NCBI GenBank assembly: GCA_003561495.1
Contig: PWWM01000020.1
Location: 1-9,766 of the forward strand
DNA length: 9,766 nucleotides
Reading direction: 5' to 3'
Source of the DNA: Gammaproteobacteria bacterium
Lineage (GTDB): Bacteria > Pseudomonadota > Gammaproteobacteria > Xanthomonadales > Wenzhouxiangellaceae
The position numbers and the translations under genes are program-made. Positions 1 to 6,252 of this stretch are shown piece after piece; the stretch's first letter is position 1, and each line of letters begins with the position of its first letter. Under the pieces are notes generated by a model. The model had not been told where the DNA came from and did not search any database. It worked only from the letters and a program-made list of their open reading frames with translations.

Positions 1-253
1 GCAGTTCCTGATACAGCGCTTGTTGGCGATCTCGCGCGGCTCGGAAGGTTTCCATTCGCCGGGCGTTGGCTTGCCGGTCTCGTTGGTGGCCACGGCTGAC
101 AGTCTCCAGCAGGTCATCCACGGAAAGCTCGGGTTGCGAGTCCGGCCCCCTTGCACTTTCCTCAGTCACCGCCTGTTGCGCCGCGATCGGCGCACTGACC
201 AGTGCCGCCACCAACCCAACTGCCCACACCGAGCCTTTGAATACACGTTTCAT
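1..253 (-). CDS. TtpC-type MotA/TolQ/ExbB proton channel protein, N-terminal part (partial)
   Basis: Only the first 84 residues are visible; the gene continues past the left edge. It starts with a signal peptide (MKRVFKGSVWAVGLVAALVS followed by APIAAQ), then a charged, probably coiled-coil stretch with the pattern LLETVSRGHQRDRQANARR followed by METFRAARDRQQ. That layout is typical of the periplasmic N-terminal extension of TtpC-type ExbB homologues in TonB2/TonB3-like systems, where the later TolQ/ExbB domain forms the proton channel in the inner membrane. The channel domain is not in the window, so the call rests on the N-terminus and the neighbour. Its ATG overlaps the stop of the DUF3450 gene by 4 nt (ATGA), and a GGAG lies 7 nt upstream inside that gene (261-264), so the two are probably translationally coupled. 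Expected next genes in the operon are ExbB, ExbD, TonB and a TPR protein. Confidence 0.72.
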   Translation of the reverse strand, partial: MKRVFKGSVWAVGLVAALVSAPIAAQQAVTEESARGPDSQPELSVDDLLETVSRGHQRDRQANARRMETFRAARDRQQALYQEL

Positions 254-1017
254 GGCTGTTCTCCGGCATTGATGACAGGCAGGGTGATCAGTTCCGGCGC
301 CATTTCCTGGCGCGCCATACGCACGCCCATGTCGATCTGGCGCCGACGCTGGGCGCTGGTGATGGAAACCCACTCCTGCAGGTCTTGATCCCAGTACCCA
401 TAGGCGTCGCCGCCGGGGGTGCGGTAGCTCAGTGACACCCGCCCGATGCGCAGAAAGTCGACCGAAAAAGTCTGGCCGTCACGCTCAATGCGTCCCCGGT
501 AGGTTTCGATGGTATTACCGTAATCCTGCTCGATCTGGAAGGCCTGAAACACCCGCCGGGTTTTTTCCGCATTGCTCACGCCCGGATCGTCGATGAGTTC
601 CCGCAGGTGCTCCACGCGCCGCTCGCGCTCATCCAGCAGGAACGGCACATCGGTGGCAATCAGGTCTTCGAGATCGTCCAGCATTCGCGTCAGCAGCGGC
701 AGCACCTGGCGTTCGATCACGGCAGCGTTGGCAATGGAGCGCTCCAACGTGGCCATTTCTTCTTCCTGCCTGCGAATCTGCCGCGCCAGTATGGCGTTAT
801 AGACGGTCAGGTCGTCCACCACGGTCAGCATTTGCTGATATCGCTCGGCCAGGCTGCGGGTTTCCTCGTGGAGCTGATCGATATCGGCCTGGGCCTGTTG
901 GTTGTCTGTAAGACGCTCGCGCCCGGCTTCGATCACATCCTCGGATGAACTCTGCGCGCCAGCGCCGTCTGCACCGAGCAAGAAAAAGGTCAGGATCAGT
1001 AGGGCAAATAAGCGCAT
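250..1017 (-). CDS. DUF3450 family periplasmic coiled-coil protein of a TonB-type system
   Basis: A 255-residue secreted protein of unknown biochemical function. Residues 1-21 form a signal peptide ending AGA before Gln22. Residues 24-115 are rich in Glu, Gln, Arg and Leu with heptad-like spacing, a likely long coiled coil. The middle carries family-like stretches: DVPFLLDERERRVEHL (123-138) and the FQIEQDYG segment (160-167). The C-terminal part (about 170-245) is mixed beta with aromatic residues (YGYWDQDLQEWV). DUF3450 proteins are usually encoded directly before a TtpC-type ExbB protein, as here, so a role in TonB-dependent outer-membrane uptake is inferred from context. An upstream in-frame ATG at 1041 would add eight residues before the signal peptide. 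The start at 1017 is preferred because AGGAG lies 8 nt before it and the signal peptide then begins directly (MRLFALLILT). Confidence 0.85.
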   Translation of the reverse strand: MRLFALLILTFFLLGADGAGAQSSSEDVIEAGRERLTDNQQAQADIDQLHEETRSLAERYQQMLTVVDDLTVYNAILARQIRRQEEEMATLERSIANAAVIERQVLPLLTRMLDDLEDLIATDVPFLLDERERRVEHLRELIDDPGVSNAEKTRRVFQAFQIEQDYGNTIETYRGRIERDGQTFSVDFLRIGRVSLSYRTPGGDAYGYWDQDLQEWVSITSAQRRRQIDMGVRMARQEMAPELITLPVINAGEQP

Positions 1018-1025
1018 TCGGTTGT

Positions 1026-1030
1026 CTCCT
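1026..1030 (-). promoter_or_regulatory. Shine-Dalgarno site that fixes the DUF3450 start
   Basis: Read on the minus strand this is AGGAG, 8 nt before the ATG at 1017. It lies inside the longer reading frame that begins at 1041, which argues for the shorter protein. Confidence 0.7.
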
Positions 1031-1109
1031 GGTCTTGTCATTCAGAGCTGCTGGGCATCAATCTGCCCCCACTCACAGCGGAGAGATTCGGAATCTCCGA
1101 GCCCGATAC

Positions 1110-1123
1110 TGTCAGCGCTGTCA
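1110..1123. promoter_or_regulatory. Probable LacI-family operator, site A
   Basis: Plus strand TGTCAGCGCTGTCA; minus strand TGACAGCGCTGACA. The halves are complementary at 6 of 7 positions around a central CG, the usual shape of LacI-family operators. It begins 1 nt after the -10 box and covers the predicted transcription start, a position suited to repression. Site B at 3993-4006 matches it at 12 of 14 bases when both are read on the minus strand. The regulator and its effector are unknown. Confidence 0.5.
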
Positions 1124-1124
1124 T

Positions 1125-1153
1125 TTTATATTCAGATTGGGCCTGAAAGACAA
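1125..1153 (-). promoter_or_regulatory. Sigma-70-like promoter of the DUF3450/ExbB operon
   Basis: On the minus strand: -35 TTGTCT (1148-1153; 4 of 6 matches to consensus), 17-nt spacer, -10 TATAAA (1125-1130; 5 of 6). Transcription should start near 1118, giving a leader of about 100 nt before the ATG at 1017. The predicted start lies inside the operator at 1110-1123. Confidence 0.6.
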
Positions 1154-1322
1154 GTTACAACATGAAGTATCAAACCTTTTCATGACGGGGCGATGCCTGT
1201 CACCGTGAACCCATAAAATGGCAGATGACGAGCATGAAAAGCTCAAAAGAGCGCATTCTGGGTAAAACCGGCTTCAAATTTTCCGAAAAAGTTCAAAGAT
1301 TGATCTACAACAGGAGAACACC

Positions 1323-2318
1323 ATGGAATACCGTCGTTTGGGAAAATCCGGCCTGAAAGTCTCAGCCTTGTCGCTGGGCTCCTGGGTCACCTTTGGCAAG
1401 CAGGTCGACATGAAAGACGCCAGGGCGTTGTTGCAAACCGCCTACGATGCCGGCGTCAACTTCTTCGACAACGCCGAAGGCTACGAAGCCGGCGAATCCG
1501 AAAAGATCATGGGCGATGCCATCAGCGCTCTGGGTTTGCCGCGTGATACCTTTGCAGTGTCCTCCAAGGTCTTCTGGGGTGGCGAGAAACCAACCCAGCT
1601 GGGCTTGTCAGCCAAGCACGTTCGCGATGCCTGTGATCAGGCTCTGCAACGACTCAAGGTCGACTACCTGGATCTGTTCTTCTGCCACCGCCCCGACATC
1701 GATACGCCCATCGAAGAAACCGTACGCGCCATGCACCAGTTGGTCATGCAGGGCAAGGTGCTCTACTGGGGCACCTCGGAATGGAATGCCCAGCAGATTA
1801 CCGAAGCGCACCGCGTCGCCCGTCAGGAGCACCTGACACCGCCGACCATGGAGCAGCCGCAATACAACCTGTTCGTTCGTGACCGGGTCGAGGCCGAGTA
1901 TCGGCCGCTGTATGAAACCTACGGTCTGGGCACTACCACTTGGTCGCCACTGGCCTCCGGCCTGCTGACCGGCAAGTATCTCGACGGCGTCCCTGATGAC
2001 AGTCGCTTGAGTCTGCCAGGCTACGAATGGCTGCGCGAACTGCTGCTCAACGAGGAAGGAAAGGAAAGGCTGGACAAGGTGCGCGAACTGCAGTCGCTGG
2101 CGAACGAGTCGGGTCTGAGCCTGACCCACATGGCGATTGCCTGGTGCCTGAAAAACCCAAGGGTCAGCAGCGTGATCCTCGGGGCTTCTCGTCTATCTCA
2201 GCTCCAGGACAACCTCAAGGCCATCGATGCCGTTCCGAAACTCAGTCTCGACGTGATGGAGCACATCGACCGGATCATGGCAAACCGGCCGGCCCACCCT
2301 GAGCGCTTCGGGCAGTAG
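1323..2318 (+). CDS. Aldo/keto reductase, Kv-beta-like (AKR6-type)
   Basis: A 331-residue cytoplasmic NADPH-dependent carbonyl reductase with the (beta/alpha)8 fold. The canonical AKR tetrad is visible: Asp49 and Tyr54 (FFDNAEGYEAG), Lys82 (SSKVFWGG) and His122 (FFCHRPD). Strings close to potassium-channel beta subunits run through the protein: YRRLGKSGLKVSALSLGSWV at the start, YWGTSEWN (148-155), TTTWSPLASGLLTGKY (204-219), and near the C-terminus SSVILGASRLSQLQDNLKAI, the cofactor phosphate-binding end. Animal Kv-beta has Asn where this protein has His122, so an active reductase is expected here. The true substrate is unknown; small aldehydes or ketones such as methylglyoxal are possible from relatives. 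The start has AGGAG 6 nt upstream. It is divergent from the DUF3450 operon and convergent with the sugar permease, with only 8 nt between the two stop codons. No ion-channel gene is adjacent. Confidence 0.92.
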   Translation: MEYRRLGKSGLKVSALSLGSWVTFGKQVDMKDARALLQTAYDAGVNFFDNAEGYEAGESEKIMGDAISALGLPRDTFAVSSKVFWGGEKPTQLGLSAKHVRDACDQALQRLKVDYLDLFFCHRPDIDTPIEETVRAMHQLVMQGKVLYWGTSEWNAQQITEAHRVARQEHLTPPTMEQPQYNLFVRDRVEAEYRPLYETYGLGTTTWSPLASGLLTGKYLDGVPDDSRLSLPGYEWLRELLLNEEGKERLDKVRELQSLANESGLSLTHMAIAWCLKNPRVSSVILGASRLSQLQDNLKAIDAVPKLSLDVMEHIDRIMANRPAHPERFGQ

Positions 2319-2326
2319 CGGCGTCG

Positions 2327-3964
2327 TCAGGTTTTGGCCCTGGTCAGCTCGACTTCCAGCTCCTCGAGCGACTTGTTTCTGGTCTCCGGCACCATCTTCC
2401 AGATCAACAAAAGTCCCGCCGCGGCGAAAAGCCCGTAGATCAGGAAAGTGATACTGCTGCCAAGCGTTCCCAGCTGCCAGGGAAACATCAGCTGGACGAG
2501 AAAACTGACGCCGGAATTGATGAAGCCGGCAAATGAAATCGCCAGTCCGCGCACCCGCAGCGGAAACAGCTCGGAAAACATCACCCACATCACCGGTCCG
2601 ATGGACACGGCGAAGGAGGCCACGAAAGCGAGGATGCCGAACAGGATCAAGCCGGGATGGATGGTGATTGCGGCGGCAACGATTTCCGGCCCGTGGGCCA
2701 GGGCGGCTTCTTCACCGATGAGTTCTGCCAGCGCCTGCCTGAATCCGACTTCGCTGGCATGGGCAACGCCCTGCAGGCCGCCCAACGGGGCTGCTACCTC
2801 CGCCGGCACCTCCAGCGACTGTATGCCGTCCTCCGACAGTTCGTAGGTTGCCGAGCCAAAGCCGTAGGCCAGCAGCATCATGGACAGTGCGATGCCCGTC
2901 ATGCCGCCAATCAGCAGAGGGCGACGACCGAGTCGGTCGATCAGCAACATGGCGACCACGGTAAATGCCAGGTTGGTCAGACCGACCAGCACGGCCTGCA
3001 TGAAGGCCGCATCGGTACCGATTCCCGACTGCTCGAAGATCATCGGGGCATAGAAGAACACCGCGTTGATCCCGGTAATCTGCTGCAAGATGGCCAGGCT
3101 GATACCCGCGACCAGCACCAGGCGCAGCGCGGGGTGAAAGAGTTCTTTTAATGGGACCCTTTCCCTGCCTCGGTCGCTGTCGAGATTGCGCTGAATCTCG
3201 TCGATCTGTTCCTGCGTCTCTTCCTGGTCGAAGATGCGGTTCAGCGTGTCCGCGGCCTCGGTCCGCATGCCCTTCATGATCTGCCAGCGCGGACTTTGCG
3301 GCACCCACATCAAGCCCAGCAGAAACAGTACGGCGGGCAAGGTTTCGATTCCCAGCATCCAGCGCCAGGCATGCGCGTCCAGCATGATCGCCTGCACCCA
3401 GGCGGCATCCGTCTGCGACCACTGCAGGATCAGGTAATTGCTGAAAAAAGCGGCCGATATGCCGATGACGATATTGAGCTGGTTGAGGCTGACCAGTTTC
3501 CCGCGACTCTGCGGTGGCGAAATTTCGGCGATGTACATCGGCCCCACGATGAGCGCGGCTCCGACGCCCAGCCCGCCGATCATGCGGGCCAGCACAAAAC
3601 TGATGAAATCCGGCGCCAGGGCTGAACCAATGGCCGATACTGCAAACAAGACACCCGCCGCCTGCAGGATGCCGCGGCGACCGAAGCGATCGCTCAAGGG
3701 GCCAGCGGTAAGCATCCCCAGAGTGGCGGTCAAGGTCAGAGAGCCAACCGCCCAACCCAACTGCAAACTGCTCAGGCCGAACTCCGGACCGATGAATCGC
3801 ACCACGCCCGAGATCACCGAGGCGTCGAAGCCCATCAGGAATCCGCCGAGGGCGACGATCAGCGCAACACGAACTACATAAAACCGCTTGTCATTCAAAT
3901 TCCCATGCTCTCCCTGCGTTGCAGAACACTCCGTGCGCCGCACACATTTTTGCCTGATATTCAT
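2327..3964 (-). CDS. MFS sugar porter (sugar:H+ symporter type)
   Basis: Inner-membrane permease of the major facilitator sugar-porter family, 12 predicted helices, 545 residues from the ATG at 3964. Family motifs appear in order: GFDASVISG (45-53), SDRFGRRG (91-98), RMIGGLGVGAALIVGPMYIA (127-146), PQSPRW (222-227), QQITGIN (294-300), LIDRLGRRPL (341-350), GPVMWVMFSELFP (456-468) and PETRNKSLEELE (526-537). Residues matching known sugar ligands of GLUT1/XylE are present: Gln162, Gln294, Gln295, Asn300, Asn331 and Trp460, so a hexose or similar sugar is the likely substrate. It has a periplasmic loop of about 65 residues (370-435) between helices 9 and 10, much longer than in XylE. The start is uncertain: a TTG at 3898 would give 523 residues beginning with NDKRFYVVRVAL, closer to relatives, with a GGGAG-like site upstream; the ATG at 3964 has a weak ribosome site. 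It has its own promoter with an operator. Confidence 0.92.
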   Translation of the reverse strand: MNIRQKCVRRTECSATQGEHGNLNDKRFYVVRVALIVALGGFLMGFDASVISGVVRFIGPEFGLSSLQLGWAVGSLTLTATLGMLTAGPLSDRFGRRGILQAAGVLFAVSAIGSALAPDFISFVLARMIGGLGVGAALIVGPMYIAEISPPQSRGKLVSLNQLNIVIGISAAFFSNYLILQWSQTDAAWVQAIMLDAHAWRWMLGIETLPAVLFLLGLMWVPQSPRWQIMKGMRTEAADTLNRIFDQEETQEQIDEIQRNLDSDRGRERVPLKELFHPALRLVLVAGISLAILQQITGINAVFFYAPMIFEQSGIGTDAAFMQAVLVGLTNLAFTVVAMLLIDRLGRRPLLIGGMTGIALSMMLLAYGFGSATYELSEDGIQSLEVPAEVAAPLGGLQGVAHASEVGFRQALAELIGEEAALAHGPEIVAAAITIHPGLILFGILAFVASFAVSIGPVMWVMFSELFPLRVRGLAISFAGFINSGVSFLVQLMFPWQLGTLGSSITFLIYGLFAAAGLLLIWKMVPETRNKSLEELEVELTRAKT

Positions 3965-3992
3965 GGCTCACTCTACACTGAATAGCAAAAGG

Positions 3993-4006
3993 TGACAACG
4001 CTGTCA
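3993..4006. promoter_or_regulatory. Probable LacI-family operator, site B
   Basis: Plus strand TGACAACGCTGTCA; minus strand TGACAGCGTTGTCA. The outer arms TGACA/TGTCA are perfectly complementary and the centre is CG; 6 of 7 half-site pairs match. It starts 4 nt after the -10 box of the permease promoter and spans the predicted transcription start. Sugar permeases are common targets of LacI-family repressors. Confidence 0.58.
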
Positions 4007-4010
4007 GCCA

Positions 4011-4039
4011 GTTGTAAAAACTCCAAAATATGCTGTCAA
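4011..4039 (-). promoter_or_regulatory. Sigma-70-like promoter of the sugar permease
   Basis: On the minus strand: perfect -35 TTGACA (4034-4039), 17-nt spacer, -10 TACAAC (4011-4016; 4 of 6). Expected transcription start is near 4004, about 40 nt before the ATG at 3964, and inside operator B. The -35 box overlaps an extra copy of TGACAGC (4032-4038, minus), 32 bp or about three helical turns from the same half-site in operator B. Confidence 0.6.
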
Positions 4040-4380
4040 AAATCGAAAGTAATCCTTGTGCAGCGCATAAAGAGCTAATCGATACAAGAACAGCCGAAAC
4101 CACAATTCCAAGGAGGGAACAGAAGTTCGGTCATTCTTCTTCTATTGGCCTGTCCCGGAACGACGGGCGATCCTGATCTGCTGGCGCTTTCAGGGCAAAC
4201 CAATGTGCAGATACTGCAACCTTTTCGAGCCCTGTCAATGCTGGATCGGTAAGAATCGCGAGATGCACAGACAAGCGGGGTAGCGAGCTTTAGCCTCAGC
4301 CTTGAAGTAATGAACTGTTTCATGCGGACTCCACCGGCTTCGGATAGCATGGCAATGAGTCCAAGCATCTGGAGGGCATC

Positions 4381-5280
4381 ATGAAGATTCTGATCACCGG
4401 CGGAAGCGGTTTCATCGGCCAGCGACTTTGTGCAAGCCTGGTGGAGAAAGGTCATACCCCACTGGTCGTATCACGTTCGTCCGAGCGCGCTCGCCGCGTG
4501 CTGCCGGAACCGGCGATCGTTCGCACTCGAGTCGCCGACTTCGAAGAGGATGCCCCGGAAGCGGTCATCAACCTGGCCGGAGAACCCATCGCGGAAGGAC
4601 GCTGGACCGACAAGAAGAAAAAGGCCATTCGGGACTCTCGCATCAATATCACCCGCGATGTCGTCGATCTGTGCGCCAAGCTGGACGAACCCCCTTCCGT
4701 CCTGATATCGGCTTCTGCCGTCGGTTACTACGGCGACCAGGGGTCCCGAGACGTGACCGAGGAGACCATACCCAATGACGAGTTCGCTCACCAAATATGC
4801 AGCGAGTGGGAGGCCGAGGCTTGCAAGGCCGAGCAGGCCGGCGTGCGTGTGGCCATTCTTCGCATTGGACTGGTGCTCGATGCCGGCGGCGGCATGCTGG
4901 CCAAGGTGGTGCCCCCATTCAAGATGGGCCTGGGCGGCAAACTGGGCGATGGCAAGCAATACATGCCCTGGATCCACCGCGAGGACATCGTCAACATGAT
5001 CCTTTTCCTGCTCGAGAGAGAGAACCTGTCCGGTCCATTCAATGCCTCGGCGCCCAACCCGGTCACGAACGCCGAATTCACCCGCGCGCTCGGCCGCGCA
5101 CTCAATCGCCCGACCGTCCTGCCCGCACCGGCCCTGGCCCTGAAACTGGCGTTCGGCGAAATGTCGCGACTGCTGCTGACCGGTGCGAAGATGCTACCGG
5201 AACGGATGCAGCAGGAAGGTTTCGAGTTCCATCATGCCCGGCTTGACGAGGCCCTTAACGCGATATTCGGGAAACAATGA
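4381..5280 (+). CDS. TIGR01777 family NAD(P)-dependent epimerase/oxidoreductase (YfcH-like)
   Basis: A 299-residue cytoplasmic protein of the extended short-chain dehydrogenase superfamily. The N-terminal Rossmann dinucleotide-binding motif GGSGFIG is at 7-13. Other family landmarks are INLAGEPIAEGRW (63-75), SASAVGYYGD (110-119, holding the active-site tyrosine region), LRIGLVLDAGGGML (160-173), YMPWIHREDIV (194-204) and NASAPNPVTN (221-230). The C-terminal 50 residues (PAPALALKLAFGEMS to the end) match the DUF1731 tail of this family. Length is as expected for the family. The physiological substrate is not known for the family in bacteria. GGAGG sits 5 nt before the ATG. Its stop overlaps the start of the next gene by 4 nt, so the two form an operon. 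Confidence 0.92.
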   Translation: MKILITGGSGFIGQRLCASLVEKGHTPLVVSRSSERARRVLPEPAIVRTRVADFEEDAPEAVINLAGEPIAEGRWTDKKKKAIRDSRINITRDVVDLCAKLDEPPSVLISASAVGYYGDQGSRDVTEETIPNDEFAHQICSEWEAEACKAEQAGVRVAILRIGLVLDAGGGMLAKVVPPFKMGLGGKLGDGKQYMPWIHREDIVNMILFLLERENLSGPFNASAPNPVTNAEFTRALGRALNRPTVLPAPALALKLAFGEMSRLLLTGAKMLPERMQQEGFEFHHARLDEALNAIFGKQ

Positions 5281-5723
5281 CTGACGGCTCCATCCTGTCG
5301 GATTGGCAGCGGACCGCCCGCCTTCTGGGCTGGCTTGGCGTGCTGCCTTTCGTGCTGATGCTGGCGATTGCCTGGACCGGCGGTCCCAAGTGGCTGGTTG
5401 ACCTGGTGGTCGGCTACGGCGTACTGATTCTTGCATTCATGGGCGGCACCTTGTGGGCTGGCGCGATGGAGCGCTCGAAAGAACCACAGCCCCCATTGCT
5501 GGCCAGCAATCTGATCGTTCTGGCCGCGCTGCCGGCGCTACTGCTTCCGCTAGGATCGGCGACCTTGCTGCTGGCAGTACTGTTCACACTTCACTGGCTG
5601 GCCGAAAAGATCTGGATCGAACATGCCCAGGCCGGCTGGTATCGACGCATGCGCACAGCCATCAGCGCTGTGGTGATCATCCTGCTCGTGATCACATCCG
5701 TCGTCTACTTCAGCGCACTGTGA
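5277..5723 (+). CDS. DUF3429 family small integral membrane protein
   Basis: A 148-residue hydrophobic protein with about five membrane helices (roughly 16-34, 38-62, 74-92, 94-108 and 126-146). The stretch LGWLGVLPFVLMLAIAW followed by VVGYGVLILAFMGGTLWAGA is characteristic of DUF3429, whose function is unknown. Charged segments lie in the loops (ERSKEPQPP at 65-73; AEKIWIEHAQAGWYRRMR before the last helix). The ATG overlaps the previous stop (ATGA), so translation is probably coupled to the oxidoreductase, and only a weak GGGAA lies upstream. Pairing with a nucleotide-binding oxidoreductase suggests a shared membrane-linked redox role, but that is inference. Confidence 0.83.
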   Translation: MTDGSILSDWQRTARLLGWLGVLPFVLMLAIAWTGGPKWLVDLVVGYGVLILAFMGGTLWAGAMERSKEPQPPLLASNLIVLAALPALLLPLGSATLLLAVLFTLHWLAEKIWIEHAQAGWYRRMRTAISAVVIILLVITSVVYFSAL

Positions 5724-5798
5724 TCGGGCAGCGAACCCTGACGAGACCATCACGCGACTCACTTTAGGATAAAACTGCGTTTTGAATGGAGAATGAAC

Positions 5799-6200
5799 AT
5801 GAACAAGGTTTTTAGTCTGTTTACCGGCCTTGCCGCTGTGTCCCTCTTCGTTTTGACCGTCTCTCCCACTCCGGTCACTGCCAAACCCGGCTGGTCAATG
5901 GAAAACCACCCGATGCTGGGCCTGACCGAGGAACAACGCGACTACATCGATGACCTGCGCGCCATTTACCGTGAACGCATCGGCGAACTGGACTGGTCGG
6001 TGACCGAAGAAGGCCATGCGCCGGAGACCCTGCAGGAAGCCCGCGAGCTGAGTGCTGCACTGCGTGCTGAAATCAGGGAAGTGCTGACGGACGAACAGCG
6101 CGAGGCCATGAAGTCCTACCGAGCCTCCTGTCCGCACAGCGGTCAACGGGGGTCACGAAAACAGCAAATTGATCGCACCTCCGGCACGTTGTATCTGTAA
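5799..6200 (+). CDS. Small secreted LTxxQ (Spy/CpxP-like) periplasmic protein
   Basis: A 133-residue protein with a signal peptide (MNKVFSLFTGLAAVSLFVLT, cleavage likely after VTA at 26-28). Two LTxxQ motifs are spaced as in the Spy/CpxP family: LTEEQRDYIDDLRAIYRERI (42-61) and LTDEQREAMKSYRA (96-109), with helix in between. Family members act as periplasmic chaperones or envelope-stress/metal sensors. Here the role is inferred only from these motifs. The start at 5799 is chosen over the ATG at 5793 because GGAG (5788-5791) is 7 nt from the former but only 1 nt from the latter. The last 20 residues (after SCPHSGQ) show nothing recognisable. No convincing promoter was found in the 75 nt after the DUF3429 gene. 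Confidence 0.75.
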   Translation: MNKVFSLFTGLAAVSLFVLTVSPTPVTAKPGWSMENHPMLGLTEEQRDYIDDLRAIYRERIGELDWSVTEEGHAPETLQEARELSAALRAEIREVLTDEQREAMKSYRASCPHSGQRGSRKQQIDRTSGTLYL

Positions 6201-6252
6201 GGTCGAAGTGACCCTGCTTTTTGCAGCCGCTCAGGCGTAGGGATCCAACTCG

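Larger units (their letters stand above)
1018..1322. other. Divergent intergenic control region between the DUF3450 operon and the aldo/keto reductase
   Basis: About 300 nt without a convincing gene. It holds a minus-strand promoter (1125-1153), a LacI-type operator (1110-1123) and, in the leader of the minus-strand transcript, a small inverted repeat (CGGAGA at 1079-1084, TCTCCG at 1094-1099). The plus-strand gene has a good ribosome site (AGGAG, 1312-1316, 6 nt before the ATG), but I could not find a convincing sigma-70 promoter for it. Confidence 0.6.
3965..4380. other. Divergent intergenic region between the sugar permease and the TIGR01777 oxidoreductase
   Basis: The left part holds the permease promoter and operator B. 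From about 4040 to 4380 I see no convincing gene or RNA. There is an inverted repeat ATGAA-N4-TTCAT at 4310-4323 close to a TTGAAG, which could be an operator for the rightward operon, but no good -10 box pairs with it. A 26-codon cysteine-rich frame at 4203-4283 is treated as a finding only. A strong Shine-Dalgarno GGAGG precedes the ATG at 4381. Confidence 0.5.

Noticed and set aside
1198..1208. TGTCACCGTGA as a further operator near the reductase gene
   Set aside because: The halves do not pair like the two accepted sites, and no promoter could be placed beside it.
2712..3755. Minus-strand frame of 347 codons inside the permease gene
   Set aside because: It is a frame-shifted shadow of the sugar porter, whose motifs are intact in the other frame.
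4075..4455. Minus-strand frame of 126 codons across the intergenic region and the start of the oxidoreductase gene
   Set aside because: It overlaps a confident gene on the other strand, has no recognisable domain, and ends in the promoter-bearing gap.
5760..5775. TAGGATAAAA as a -10 box for the LTxxQ gene
   Set aside because: No acceptable -35 element at 16-18 nt, and no convincing extracytoplasmic sigma-factor pattern.
6201..6226. Possible bidirectional terminator between the LTxxQ and lipoprotein genes (GGTC/GACC and CTGC-TTTTT-GCAG)
   Set aside because: The stems are only 4 bp and the T run lies in a loop rather than after a stable hairpin.
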